A stretch of DNA of 64,000 nucleotides from an uncultured Planctomycetota bacterium. Lineage in GTDB: Bacteria > Planctomycetota > Brocadiia > CAIUPP01. How positions within the stretch are numbered: position 1 is the stretch's first letter; every line of letters begins with the position of its first letter. Below, piece after piece: positions 42,268 to 51,202 of the stretch. The translations under genes and the position numbers were made by a program. The notes beneath the pieces are model-generated. The model did not search any database, had not been told where the DNA came from, and saw nothing but the letters and a program-made list of their open reading frames with translations. The stretch covers positions 124,001-188,000 of the forward strand of contig CAIUPP010000023.1 of the NCBI GenBank assembly GCA_903901045.1, read 5' to 3'.

Positions 42268-43542
42268 TTACCTGGACAGCGGAATTATCGTTTCCTGACG
42301 GCGAATCTCGGTGCGGCGGTTCAGCCAGATTTCCAGTTCCGAATGTTCCTGCTGGTTCGGATTGTAGATGAACTTCTCATAGCAGTTGCTCAACACGTCC
42401 TGGATCGCCTCGATGCGCATTTCCTCCAGGAACACCTTCAGGCTTGCGGCGTCTCCTTCGCCGTTATGGGCGACGAGCTTGGCGATGCTGGCGCTGTCGG
42501 CGCTGGCCTCGCTGACCACCGTGGTGCGGTAGGTTTTGGCTTCGGCGGTGATGCTGGCCACCTCGCCCTTGGCGTCGACCAGCAGCTTGCTGATCTCCGC
42601 TTCGGAGGCGCGAACGCCGGCGGCGTCCGATTTGGCATAAGCCGCCCAGCGCGCTTCGATCTCATGGCCGAGTTTCAGCCCCACTTCGCCGGCCGCGTCA
42701 ATGAGCATCTTGTTTCCGGCGCGTTCCGCTTCCTTCATCCCCGTCTCAGCCGCCTGGTTCGCGCTCAGCACGCTGTCGAACGCCGCCTTCACGTTTTCCG
42801 GCGGGCGGATGGTGATGAAGTTCACGCGCTGCACTTCCAAGCCGAGGTTCAGCGAGCGCACCATATCCTGCACGTAGGACTGGACGCTCTCCCCCAGCGC
42901 GACGGTGCCGTGGGGATAGACGTCGTTGACCGCTTTGTGGCTGAACTTGACGATCACGGCGTTCTGGACCAGGCCGCGGATCAGGCGCTCTTCATTCGCC
43001 TGGTCGCCGACGTTCTGGTAATAGCTGACGATGTCGTCGGGACTGGCATCGGTGCCGCCCCGGATGCTGTAGGTCACCTGCAACCGGCCCTGCATGAGGT
43101 TCATATCGCCGGTGAGCACCACGCCATTATCCGCGCCATCGAAGAATTCCTGCTCGGGCGCGCCCTTCTTGACGGCTTCTTCCTTGGTCTCGGTGGTCAT
43201 CTTGGGCCAGAAGATGTTGACGTCCATCGTCTTGGTCCGCACCCAGACCGGAATGACCTTGTCGATCGGATACGGCAGGGCATAGTGGACGCCCTGGTCC
43301 TTCACCAGCCCCCGGTCGGCGCGGCCGAAGCGCTCGATGATGACCTTCTGGTCGGATTGGACGGTGAAGAAACCCCGGCTGACGAAGAGCACAACCAGCA
43401 CGAGCATGACCAGCGTCAGCACGCGGAAACTCATGTGCAGGGCGTTGGTCAGCGACTGGCTGGCCGCGTCGAAGGCCGGCTCGGCGACCTGCGGCCGTTT
43501 TTCGGCGTCGTTTTCAGGCGGAACTTTTTGTTCTTCAGACAC
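42268..43542 (-). CDS. SPFH/Band-7 protein, HflK-like
   Basis: 424 residues. A charged N-terminus of about 40 residues, one transmembrane helix (about 42-60), an SPFH domain starting FFTVQSDQKVIIERFGRADR and a long coiled-coil helical region (about 255-370) rich in Ala/Glu. Resembles HflK, whose HflKC complex forms a cage around FtsH and organises membrane domains. The order here (P-type ATPase, HflK-like, HflC-like, large HflK-like) differs from the usual hflX-hflK-hflC. GTG start, with GGAGG 9 bases upstream. Confidence 0.88.
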   Translation of the reverse strand: MSEEQKVPPENDAEKRPQVAEPAFDAASQSLTNALHMSFRVLTLVMLVLVVLFVSRGFFTVQSDQKVIIERFGRADRGLVKDQGVHYALPYPIDKVIPVWVRTKTMDVNIFWPKMTTETKEEAVKKGAPEQEFFDGADNGVVLTGDMNLMQGRLQVTYSIRGGTDASPDDIVSYYQNVGDQANEERLIRGLVQNAVIVKFSHKAVNDVYPHGTVALGESVQSYVQDMVRSLNLGLEVQRVNFITIRPPENVKAAFDSVLSANQAAETGMKEAERAGNKMLIDAAGEVGLKLGHEIEARWAAYAKSDAAGVRASEAEISKLLVDAKGEVASITAEAKTYRTTVVSEASADSASIAKLVAHNGEGDAASLKVFLEEMRIEAIQDVLSNCYEKFIYNPNQQEHSELEIWLNRRTEIRRQETIIPLSR

Positions 43543-43588
43543 GAGTTAAATCCTCCGTCTGTTTCTCAAGAGCCTGTCAGGCTCGGAA

Positions 43589-44515
43589 TCAGTTCTTGTT
43601 CCCGGGCGTCGTCGCAGCGGTCGGAATTTCCTGGACAAAGACGTCGACCGGCGGCATGGTGACATCCAGGACGAAGGTGGTCTTTTCCTTGAGCATCGCG
43701 CGCATGGCGCGCAGCTTGCGCAGGTAGACCTCCAGCTCCGGATACTTGGCGAACACCTGGTAGTACTGCTTGGCCTGCGCGTCTCCCTCGCCCTTGATCT
43801 TCTCAGCTTCGCTGCGGGCCAGGGCCAGGATCTGCTTGCTTTCCGACTCCGCGCGGGTGCGGACTTCGCTGGCCTGCGCCTTGCCGGCCGACTCGATGTC
43901 CCCCGCTTCCTTGTTGCGCTCGGCGATCATGCTCTGATAGACCTGGCCGGCCACGCTTTCGGGCAGTTCCAGGCGCTTGATCTTGACCAGCTCGACCTTC
44001 ATTCCGAAGGTCTCCATCGCTTCGGCGCTGGCTTTCGCCGCAATCGCGTTCTCAATCTCGCTGTACTGCGGCTCCTTGGCGATCGACACGAGGTCCTGCA
44101 ACTGGTGCGTGCCCATCACGGCTTCGGCGGAGTGCTGGATGATCGGCTGCAGCGCGCTCCAGGCCGCCTTGGCGCGATCCTCTTCCTTGTCGCGTCCGAA
44201 GTTCTTGTTGAACGTCAGCACGTTGTCAATGCGCCACCCCACCAGCAGCGAGGCGATGACGTTGAAGCCGTCGCCGGTGCGCGTTTCCTTGAACCGGCCA
44301 TCCTCAGCGAACAGGCGATTCTCGAAAATCCGCACTTCCTGGATGGGCCAGGGCGCCTTGAAATGGTACCCGGCCTGGGCCGGCTTGTCGGCCGGATTGC
44401 CGAACGTCAGCACGAGCCCCACCTTGCTGCTGGGGACGGTGAAGGCGAACATGTACATCAGCAGGCTCACTGCGATGATGACCGCCACAACGACCGTAAA
44501 GGCATGCTTGCTCAT
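43589..44515 (-). CDS. SPFH/Band-7 protein, HflC-like
   Basis: 308 residues. N-terminal transmembrane helix (about 6-27), SPFH domain with VPSSKVGLVLTFGNP ... GYHFKAPWPIQEVRIFENRLF, then a coiled coil including ERNKEAGDIESAGKAQASEVR (HflC-like) and a Pro-rich end. Like HflC, it should pair with an HflK-type partner; two candidates flank it. ATG with AAGGAG upstream. Confidence 0.9.
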   Translation of the reverse strand: MSKHAFTVVVAVIIAVSLLMYMFAFTVPSSKVGLVLTFGNPADKPAQAGYHFKAPWPIQEVRIFENRLFAEDGRFKETRTGDGFNVIASLLVGWRIDNVLTFNKNFGRDKEEDRAKAAWSALQPIIQHSAEAVMGTHQLQDLVSIAKEPQYSEIENAIAAKASAEAMETFGMKVELVKIKRLELPESVAGQVYQSMIAERNKEAGDIESAGKAQASEVRTRAESESKQILALARSEAEKIKGEGDAQAKQYYQVFAKYPELEVYLRKLRAMRAMLKEKTTFVLDVTMPPVDVFVQEIPTAATTPGNKN

Positions 44516-44531
44516 TCAGTCACTCTCCTTA

Positions 44532-46436
44532 CTATTTCTTCGGGCTGGATTCGCCGGTTTCAACCTTCTGGAAATCACCGAGGGATTCGATGCTGGTGCG
44601 CAGCGGGTCTTCGAGGTTCAAGCGCAGATGCTCGCGGTCCAACTTGCGGACCGCCAGGACGTACTTGCGCACGTCGGTCAGGCCGTCCTGCAGGGCGCTC
44701 ATGAATTCGCGCATCTTGAAGACGTCGCCGGCCAGGGCATACAACTGAGCCTGGGCCTCGAAACGCTTGGCCGCCCCTTCGATCCCGGCGATCCGGTCGG
44801 TGTAATAGGTCTGGGCTTCATACTTGGCGGCAGCGGCGTCGCCCTGGACGGCATTCATGACCCGCTTGGCTTCCGCCTGGGCATTGAGCATGTCGATCTG
44901 GTTCTGCGTGACGGCGGTGATCAGCCCATGGAACGCCTTGGGCACGCCGCCATCGCCGACCGGGGGATGGACTTCTTCCAGCCCGACGCCCAGCACGACG
45001 GCGCCCAGCGGCTCCAGTTCCTTGTTCATGTTGGCCTTGAGGTCTTCGGCCGCAGCCATGCGCTTGGGACCCATCAACTGGAAGATGTCCCGGTGAGCGA
45101 AGTACATGTTGACTTCGCGGTTCGCGATGGCATCCACCAGCTTGTCCGGATCCACGCTCTCGTAGTACCACTTGTGGACGTCGCTGATCTTGTAGCGGAC
45201 CGTGGCGGAGGCGACCAGCAGGTTCACCACCGGCACGTCCCTCTTGCGCAGCCCGCTCTGGGTCGCGCCGACCATGACGTCGAATTCCTTCTCATAGTGT
45301 TTGAGCGTCCAGACGTCCTTCTCATTCTCTCCCACCGTGCGCGCGCCGGAGTGCCCCAGGGAGATGATCTCCACCTTGTTGGCGGTGAAGCGGTAGACGT
45401 TCTCCACCGGCCAGGGCCACTTCACGCACAGCCCCGGCGGCTCGGTGCTGACATACTTGCCGAAGCGCTCGCGCACGCCCTGCTGCTCCGGCCCGATGAT
45501 CACGAAACAGCTCAGGCCGTACAGGGTGAGCAATTGGAAGAGGAGCAGCGGAGCGATGGCCTGCTCCAGGAAGCGGTAGAACCAAGTCTGCGACACGCGG
45601 AAGCCGAACTGGTAGTCCAGCGTGGCCGCGATGGTTTTGAATACGCCGCCCGGCTGCGACAACAGTCCCAGCAGGCGGCTGTCATAGGCCGGACGGGCTT
45701 CCACGCCGCCGACGCGCGGACGGTAGAAGTCCAGGATGAAGTTCAGCAGGTTTTCCAGCAGGACGATGCTCAGCAGGCCCAGCGAACAGTAGGCCAGGAT
45801 GCGGTCCGGGTTCTCGTACTTGAAGGAGCCGGCGAAGCAGGCGACGACGGTCGCCACGCTCAGCAGGGTACTGAGCATGAGGTAGCTGCCGACGGCGCGC
45901 ATGGGACGCCAGGCTTCCTGGCGCGACATGCCGGCGGCGTACATCGCCATCAGGAAGAGGACGAATCCCATGGCGAAGAAGAACGCGATGCTGATGAACG
46001 CCTTGTCGGCGACGACGGCGGAACTGGCGATCGTATCGAGTTCCACCATTCCCACGACGACACCGGCCAGCGCCAGCACCATGACCAGGCTGAAGATCGG
46101 GCCGATGTATCTTTCCAGGATGCGCAGCCGGTTGCGGGCCGCGAACGCCTGGATCTCATCCTCTTCGAACAACGAGCCGCGCGCACCTCCGGCTTCGCGT
46201 TCGGCCTTCAGGCGATCCCACTCCTCCTGCTCGGCCTCCGCCAGCCGGTTGAGCCGCAGGCTCAGCAGCGCCATCAGCGCCACGGGCGCTCCGATCAACG
46301 CGGCCCACCCCAGCACTTTCGCCGTCGCCGCGCCGGAGTAATACCCGAACCACAGGGCAAGCGCGGCGGCCAGCAATTGCACAATCAGTCCGGCGATGGC
46401 TGCAAGTTCCGCCGGCTTTCGATCAAGCCTTGCCAC
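44532..46436 (-). CDS. Large polytopic SPFH protein, HflK-like
   Basis: 634 residues. Unlike classical HflK, it begins with about 300 residues containing six or seven transmembrane helices (for example near 12-32, 43-60, 113-133, 145-170, 182-205, 213-240), one more helix near 298-318, then an SPFH domain from VIIGPEQQGVRERFGKYVS and a coiled coil (QAEAKRVMNAVQGDAAAAKYEA). The membrane half probably anchors the microdomain. GTG start. It is 16 bases from the HflC-like gene. Confidence 0.85.
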   Translation of the reverse strand: MARLDRKPAELAAIAGLIVQLLAAALALWFGYYSGAATAKVLGWAALIGAPVALMALLSLRLNRLAEAEQEEWDRLKAEREAGGARGSLFEEDEIQAFAARNRLRILERYIGPIFSLVMVLALAGVVVGMVELDTIASSAVVADKAFISIAFFFAMGFVLFLMAMYAAGMSRQEAWRPMRAVGSYLMLSTLLSVATVVACFAGSFKYENPDRILAYCSLGLLSIVLLENLLNFILDFYRPRVGGVEARPAYDSRLLGLLSQPGGVFKTIAATLDYQFGFRVSQTWFYRFLEQAIAPLLLFQLLTLYGLSCFVIIGPEQQGVRERFGKYVSTEPPGLCVKWPWPVENVYRFTANKVEIISLGHSGARTVGENEKDVWTLKHYEKEFDVMVGATQSGLRKRDVPVVNLLVASATVRYKISDVHKWYYESVDPDKLVDAIANREVNMYFAHRDIFQLMGPKRMAAAEDLKANMNKELEPLGAVVLGVGLEEVHPPVGDGGVPKAFHGLITAVTQNQIDMLNAQAEAKRVMNAVQGDAAAAKYEAQTYYTDRIAGIEGAAKRFEAQAQLYALAGDVFKMREFMSALQDGLTDVRKYVLAVRKLDREHLRLNLEDPLRTSIESLGDFQKVETGESSPKK

Positions 46437-46487
46437 TTCACCCTCCTCCTCTTCGTTCAGCCCAGCGTGCTTCAGGACAACTTACAC

Positions 46488-47513
46488 TCAGGCCACTTCC
46501 CGGTCCTGGAACAGGAACATCGCCAGGAACAACAGGCCTGCCAGAATAAAAGCGCAATACAACCCGCTGCTGGCCACCAGGATGGGCGGCACTTTGCGTC
46601 CCTGCGTCAGCGAGTCGCTCACCCAGAACACCTGCAGGTTCGGCACGATCCGGTACATGACCCGCGCCACGAGCATGTCGCGGTCGCGGAACAGGTAGTC
46701 GGACAGCAGCCCGAGCACAAAGACGCCCGAGCAGAGCGTTACGTTCACCACGACCGTCAGGCGCGTGGAGGCGGCGACCGCCACCCCCGCCAGCACCAGA
46801 ATCGCCCAGAGCGTCATCAGGCAACCGCCGATCAACTGAAGGTTGACCCCGGCGCCAAACGGCCCGAACTTGAACTCGCGCGGGTTCACAAAGCAGAAGA
46901 TGATGAACAATAATGTGAACAGCGGGATCAGCATCCCGATCGCGCGGCTGGTGAACTGTTTGTCGTTGAAAAAGTTGCTGTAGATACCGTACGCAACGGA
47001 GACGAACATCGCGCCGAACAGCGCCAGGGCGACCGGCAGGCAGATGTCCTGGCCGTACTCCGCCTCCATCGCGCCGCTGCTGGAAGTCAGCACCAGCGTC
47101 AGAGACATGAGGTAAGTCGCCACCGCCAGCCCCGCGAGGACTCCCAGGAACTTGCCCAGGATGAACTCCCCTCGCCCCACCGGCTTGGCGATGACGGTCA
47201 GCACGGTGCGGTTGTCCAGCTCTTCGGAGATTACGCTGGAAGCCGTGAAGGCCGCCAGAAGCAATCCGGCCAGCATCGTCGTGGCCAATCCCATGTCCAC
47301 AATCAGGCGCGGCGACTGCTGCAGGGCGAACATGGTGATATACGGACTGATGAGGATCAGCACTACTGCCAGGCCGAGAACCACGCCGTAGACCGGCTGG
47401 CGTATGCTTTCCACAAAGGTGTTCGCCGCGACGGCGTAGACCTTGGCGATAAAGTAAAGCAGGGCTGATGGACGCTCAGTTGTCGCACTGACCCTGTATC
47501 GGTTGCCGCTCAT
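46488..47513 (-). CDS. ABC-2-type transport permease
   Basis: 341 residues with about six to seven transmembrane helices (about 45-65, 80-105, 125-150, 170-190, 205-225, 240-265, 315-335). It shows the ABC-2 pattern of a permease that keeps an EELDNRTVLTVIAKPVGRGEFILGK cytoplasmic loop, found in NosY/GldA-type permeases. First gene of the eight-gene block; the promoter lies about 165 bases upstream. Confidence 0.85.
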   Translation of the reverse strand: MSGNRYRVSATTERPSALLYFIAKVYAVAANTFVESIRQPVYGVVLGLAVVLILISPYITMFALQQSPRLIVDMGLATTMLAGLLLAAFTASSVISEELDNRTVLTVIAKPVGRGEFILGKFLGVLAGLAVATYLMSLTLVLTSSSGAMEAEYGQDICLPVALALFGAMFVSVAYGIYSNFFNDKQFTSRAIGMLIPLFTLLFIIFCFVNPREFKFGPFGAGVNLQLIGGCLMTLWAILVLAGVAVAASTRLTVVVNVTLCSGVFVLGLLSDYLFRDRDMLVARVMYRIVPNLQVFWVSDSLTQGRKVPPILVASSGLYCAFILAGLLFLAMFLFQDREVA

Positions 47514-47683
47514 CTAGTCACTTTTCTGCTCGACCAATGAGTAAACGCTGGCGCCACGGCTGCGATAAATAGTCTTCGCGCTGATCGCGCGTTTCTACGC
47601 GGACAACATCGGCAATACGTCAACGTACGCCTCAGGGATTGCGGTCTGCCGCCAGAGAGAGGGGCCGGGTCCGCAAGAGCAAC

Positions 47684-47711
47684 ATACTACCACAACGCCG
47701 GGAAAATGCAA
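47684..47711 (-). promoter_or_regulatory. Probable promoter for the eight-gene SPFH/ABC/ATPase block
   Basis: On the minus strand TTGCAT (47706-47711), 16 bp, TAGTAT (47684-47689). The leader to 47513 is about 165 bases and contains the imperfect self-complementary CGCGCGATCAGCGCG. The rest of 47514-47861 holds no gene that I can see. Confidence 0.5.
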
Positions 47712-47805
47712 GTCTATTTCCCAGGCATCGTTGGAACCTCGCGGCGCAACTTCCTAACCCGCGCCATCATGCGCTCTGACCGCTTCGAAGCGGAGGCGAT
47801 GTCCG

Positions 47806-47831
47806 CAGGGGCAAGGCATGCTTTGCCCCTG
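47806..47831. repeat. GCATGC palindrome, intergenic
   Basis: CAGGGGCAAGGCATGC followed by TTTGCCCCTG: the AAGG-type member with one mismatch (GGC...TTT instead of GGC...CTT). Confidence 0.85.
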
Positions 47832-47861
47832 CGACGCGTCAAGGCAATTGTGCGGCACGCA

Positions 47862-48634
47862 TCAGGCACCTGCCGCCGCACTCAGCCCGAACAACAATTC
47901 CGCGTTGTGCGCGGCCGCCGTTCCCGCCGTCTCCCCCCGCAGTTGCCTCAGCGTGTTCGCCGTGGCGGTCAGTTGCGCGGGCTCGTTTCTCTTCCCGCGC
48001 CAGGGAACGGGGCTCAGGTACGGGCAGTCCGTCTCAATCAGAATGCGCTCCATGGGAACCTGCGCGGCCACTTCGCGCAGCGCGTCCGACTTCGGGAATG
48101 TCAACGGCCCTGCGAATGAAAGTGCAGCCCCAGCCCCAGAAAAGCCCGGGCAACGTCCAGCCCGCCGCTGAAGCAGTGGGCTACGCCGCGAATCCGTCCG
48201 CGGTAAGGTTCCAGTGCGGCCAGCGCATCCTCGTACGCTTCCCGGCAGTGCAGCACCAGCGGCAAGCGGCGTTGCGCCGCCAATTCGATCTGCCAGATGA
48301 ACGCCCGGCGCTGCCCCTCGCGCGAGGAATGATTATAATGGTAGTCCAACCCCGTCTCCCCGATCCCCACCACCCCCGGCGCGGCGGCCAACGCCTCAAT
48401 CGCGGAACGCGCGGCATCGTCCGCCCGGTCCGCCTCATGCGGGTGAATCCCCACGCAGGCGAAGATCACCCCCGGATGCGCCTGCGCCAGGCGCACCGCA
48501 GCGCGCGAGGAGTCCACCCCCGTTCCGATGGTCACGATCCGCCCCACTCCCGCCGCGCCGGCACGCGAAAGCACGGCCCCCAGGTCGTGAGCGAACTGCG
48601 CATCATCCAAATGTGCGTGCGTATCGACCAGCAT
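47862..48634 (-). pseudogene. TatD-family metal-dependent hydrolase, frameshifted
   Basis: Start MLVDTHAHLDD (ATG 48634, AAGGA upstream; GTG 48643 also possible). Family motifs are VDTHAHLDD, GIHPHEA, GIGETGLDYH, VLHCREAYED, HCFSGG and, in the other frame, ILIETDCPYLSPVPWRGKRNEP. The reading frame shifts at 48119-48121, where the minus strand has TTT; adding one T restores the expected HFSFAGPLTFPKSD join. The restored protein would be about 258 residues, normal for TatD nucleases. Either a real inactivating deletion in a T-run or an assembly error. Confidence 0.85.
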
Positions 48635-48643
48635 CAACTTCAC

Positions 48644-49013
48644 ATCCTTCCATCGCAGCGTGGACTCTCTTTCCCGAGCAAGATAGCAGAGGACCGCGGC
48701 CCCCGCAACCGGTCAGGCGCGTGCGAACGTCGCATGACCGCGCGCTTCACCCGGACCTCGCTTCCTTTAACGGGACTCCGGCGCAACCGAGGAGAGCCTT
48801 GACAGAATTGCCGTGGCGGCATAGGATGTCCAAGGCGTTTTGCCACAGCGCAGGCATTGCGTCTTTCGTTTTGCAGCGATTTCGACGTCGCAGGCTTGGG
48901 ATCGTTGGGCGGTCGTTGGGCGGTGGGCGAAATCTCGATGGGCGCAAACGCCGCACCGGCCGCCTGCATTTCCGTAAAGAAATTCAGCCTGAAGGCATTA
49001 AGGAGAAGCAGCG
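48644..49013. other. 370-bp gap with a promoter and no gene
   Basis: Contains the methyltransferase promoter and a short direct repeat of GTTGGGCGGTC words around 48904-48930. No convincing coding frame on either strand. Confidence 0.5.
48799..48827 (+). promoter_or_regulatory. Promoter for the methyltransferase gene
   Basis: TTGACA (48799-48804), 17 bp, TAGGAT (48822-48827), giving a leader of about 180 bases. Confidence 0.5.
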
Positions 49014-49694
49014 ATGGGCACGTCATCCGCGGAAGTTCCAGACGTCAAAGGTCCGCCGCCTTCCACCGTTCCCCCCAGTGAAGTGGGGTGGCGCCGCGTG
49101 AACTCGCATTTCGTCTATGGCACCATTCGCAAGGCGATCAGGGACGGCGGCGTCAAGGGACCTATCCTGATGGCTCCTTGTGGGTACGGCTGGTACTTCC
49201 AACGTTTCCGTCGGGACAACATTGAGGTGGTGGGCATGGACATTGCGCCCAGCAGGATCGAGCGCGCGCGCGCCACCGTCACCCCGCCTATGAAAGTGAT
49301 CGAGGGAAACATCCTGCAAATGGAGTTTGCCGACGGCCAGTTTGAACTCGTATTGACGAACAGATTCCTGATGCACTTTGAAACCGACTTCCGCGCCCGC
49401 GCGATGAAGGAACTGGCGCGTGTGTCTCGGAAATACCTGCTCGTTCACTATGACGTCCCCTCGCAACACACGTTCATGCGGAAGCTCCGCGGCTTCAAGA
49501 AGAAGGACTTCACGCCGGAGGAACTTCAGGGCTGGCGCAGCAACAAACGCCAGAAGCGCCGCCTGATCTATACTCCGGAATTGATGGCGGCCGAAGGCGC
49601 CACCGCGGGCCTTGTCGTCAAGAAGATCTACCACGTCTTCCCGGTACTGGCCAGCCGCGTCTATTGCCTCTACGAGAAGAAGTCCGCCACGTAG
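49014..49694 (+). CDS. SAM-dependent methyltransferase
   Basis: 226 residues. Class I methyltransferase core: motif I ILMAPCGYGWYF (about 50, in place of the usual ExGxGxG), the acidic end of strand 2 VVGMDIAPSRIERA (about 72), a VIEGNILQMEF segment (about 95) and motif IV-like FELVLTNRFLMHF (about 108). The substrate is unknown. The first 20 residues are Pro/Ser-rich. ATG with AAGGAG 9 bases upstream. Confidence 0.82.
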   Translation: MGTSSAEVPDVKGPPPSTVPPSEVGWRRVNSHFVYGTIRKAIRDGGVKGPILMAPCGYGWYFQRFRRDNIEVVGMDIAPSRIERARATVTPPMKVIEGNILQMEFADGQFELVLTNRFLMHFETDFRARAMKELARVSRKYLLVHYDVPSQHTFMRKLRGFKKKDFTPEELQGWRSNKRQKRRLIYTPELMAAEGATAGLVVKKIYHVFPVLASRVYCLYEKKSAT

Positions 49695-49737
49695 AGAGAG
49701 AACTCCCGCCAGGGCGCAGCCGTTCTGCGTCGATACT

Positions 49738-49767
49738 TTGACAGGCACTGCCGCCAACGGGTAGACT
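49738..49767 (+). promoter_or_regulatory. Promoter for the Gfo/Idh gene
   Basis: TTGACA (49738-49743), 18 bp, TAGACT (49762-49767), about 70 bases before the ATG. Confidence 0.55.
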
Positions 49768-49836
49768 CTGGGTTTGGCGGCAAAACATTTATTAATGGTG
49801 CCGAGCGCGCATTTATAAACTACGAAAGGGTGTCCA

Positions 49837-51105
49837 ATGTCGCGAATTCGCGTGGGAATAATCGGAGCCGGCGGCCGGGGGATTATGAGTTTCGGCCAGC
49901 TTATGACGACGGAATTCGCCGACGACGTGGAACTCGTGGCCATGGCGGACACGAATCGGGAACGCGCAAAAGCCGGCCTGAAGTTTCTCGGGGTCTCGGC
50001 GGAGGTCCACGAGGACTATCATGACATGGTCGCCCGCAAGGATGTGGACGCCGTAGTCGTCACGACCCCCGACTACCTGCACGAGGAGCCGTGCGTCGCG
50101 GCGTTCAAGCAAAAGAAGCACGTGCTGGTGGACAAGCCGCTGGCGATCACGGGGAAGGGATGCCTGCGGGTCATCGAGGCGGCCAAGCGCGCCAACGCCC
50201 TGCTGTACATGGGCTTCAACCTGCGCCACGATGCGGTGCTCAAGGAACTGAAGAGCCTGGTGGTCCAGAACACGTTCGGCAAGATTTACTCGATCCAGGC
50301 GATCGAGCACTATGACGGCGGGCGCACGTACATGGCGCGCTGGAACCGGCTGAAGAAGTACAGCGGCGGCCTTTTCATTCACAAGGGTTCGCACGATTTC
50401 GACATCATCAACTGGATGATGGGCGAGGCGCGCCCGGAGCGCGTGAGTTGCTTCGGCAACGTCTTCACCCTCAACCCGAAGGGGCTGCCCTTCAAGCCGC
50501 GCCCGGGCGTCAAGCCGGGCCCGACCTGCACGGCCTGCGCCTACCTCAAGAAGTGCAAGGACGCCCTCCCGGCTATTCCCCAGCGCCGGCCGGCCGGCGC
50601 CGCCGGAGCGGTTTCGATGATGTATGACGAGAAGGCCAGCAACCTGGATGGGTACCATCGCGATCTGTGCATTTACCTTTCCGACAAGGATACGCACGAC
50701 CAGGGGATCGGCATCGTGGAGTACGACAACGGGGCGACGGCCTCCCACTCCGAGTACTTCGTGACGTCGCTCACCAACCGCCGCTACCTGATCGAGGGGA
50801 CGCTGGGCCACGGCGAGGGGGATTTGCACGCCAACCGCGTCGAAGTCCGCCCGCGCTGGTCGCAGGAGATCATCACGCATGACATCAAGCGGCCGGTCGG
50901 CGGCCATGGCGGGGCCGACAATCACATGTGCGCGGAGTTCATCCAGTGTCTCAAGAGGGGATTGCGCCCCAGCGCCAGCGGGATCGACGGCGCCTGGAGC
51001 GTGGCCATCGGACAGGCGTGCGAACTCTCGCGCGCGGAGAAACGCATGGTGCGCATCAATGAGGTGCTTGACGTCAAGAGCTCGCTGTTGAAGTTGAAGC
51101 GCTAA
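49837..51105 (+). CDS. Gfo/Idh/MocA-family oxidoreductase
   Basis: 422 residues. N-terminal Rossmann fold VGIIGAGGRG (about 5-14), VDAVVVTTPDYLH (about 70), then the family EKP-like motif VDKPLAIT (about 97, catalytic Lys) and a C-terminal substrate domain with KGSHDFDIINWMMG (about 188-201). Typical role: NAD(P)-dependent sugar or polyol dehydrogenase. An insert at about 228-240 has CTACAYLKKC (three Cys), probably a metal-binding patch. Single gene. Confidence 0.92.
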   Translation: MSRIRVGIIGAGGRGIMSFGQLMTTEFADDVELVAMADTNRERAKAGLKFLGVSAEVHEDYHDMVARKDVDAVVVTTPDYLHEEPCVAAFKQKKHVLVDKPLAITGKGCLRVIEAAKRANALLYMGFNLRHDAVLKELKSLVVQNTFGKIYSIQAIEHYDGGRTYMARWNRLKKYSGGLFIHKGSHDFDIINWMMGEARPERVSCFGNVFTLNPKGLPFKPRPGVKPGPTCTACAYLKKCKDALPAIPQRRPAGAAGAVSMMYDEKASNLDGYHRDLCIYLSDKDTHDQGIGIVEYDNGATASHSEYFVTSLTNRRYLIEGTLGHGEGDLHANRVEVRPRWSQEIITHDIKRPVGGHGGADNHMCAEFIQCLKRGLRPSASGIDGAWSVAIGQACELSRAEKRMVRINEVLDVKSSLLKLKR

Positions 51106-51156
51106 GGCAGCGGCCCGGGACGTTTTCAACAGCCCCGCGGTCCCTCATTAACCGAC

Positions 51157-51192
51157 AACGATCCCCTGCGGCCCAAGCGGCAGGGGATCGTT
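51157..51192. terminator. Bidirectional hairpin terminator
   Basis: Perfect 13-bp stem (AACGATCCCCTGC, 51157-51169, and its complement at 51180-51192) with a 10-base loop, between the convergent Gfo/Idh and TPM genes. No strong U-run follows, so efficiency is uncertain. Confidence 0.7.
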
Positions 51193-51202
51193 CCGTTTCA
51201 CG

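Noticed and set aside
39182-42298. Long plus-strand open frame opposite the ABC ATPase and P-type ATPase
   Set aside because: Composition typical of an antisense shadow; no motifs, while the minus strand has complete Walker and P-ATPase motifs.
48640-49026. Minus-strand frame between tatD and the methyltransferase
   Set aside because: No homology features or good start, and it overlaps the promoter and start of the methyltransferase.
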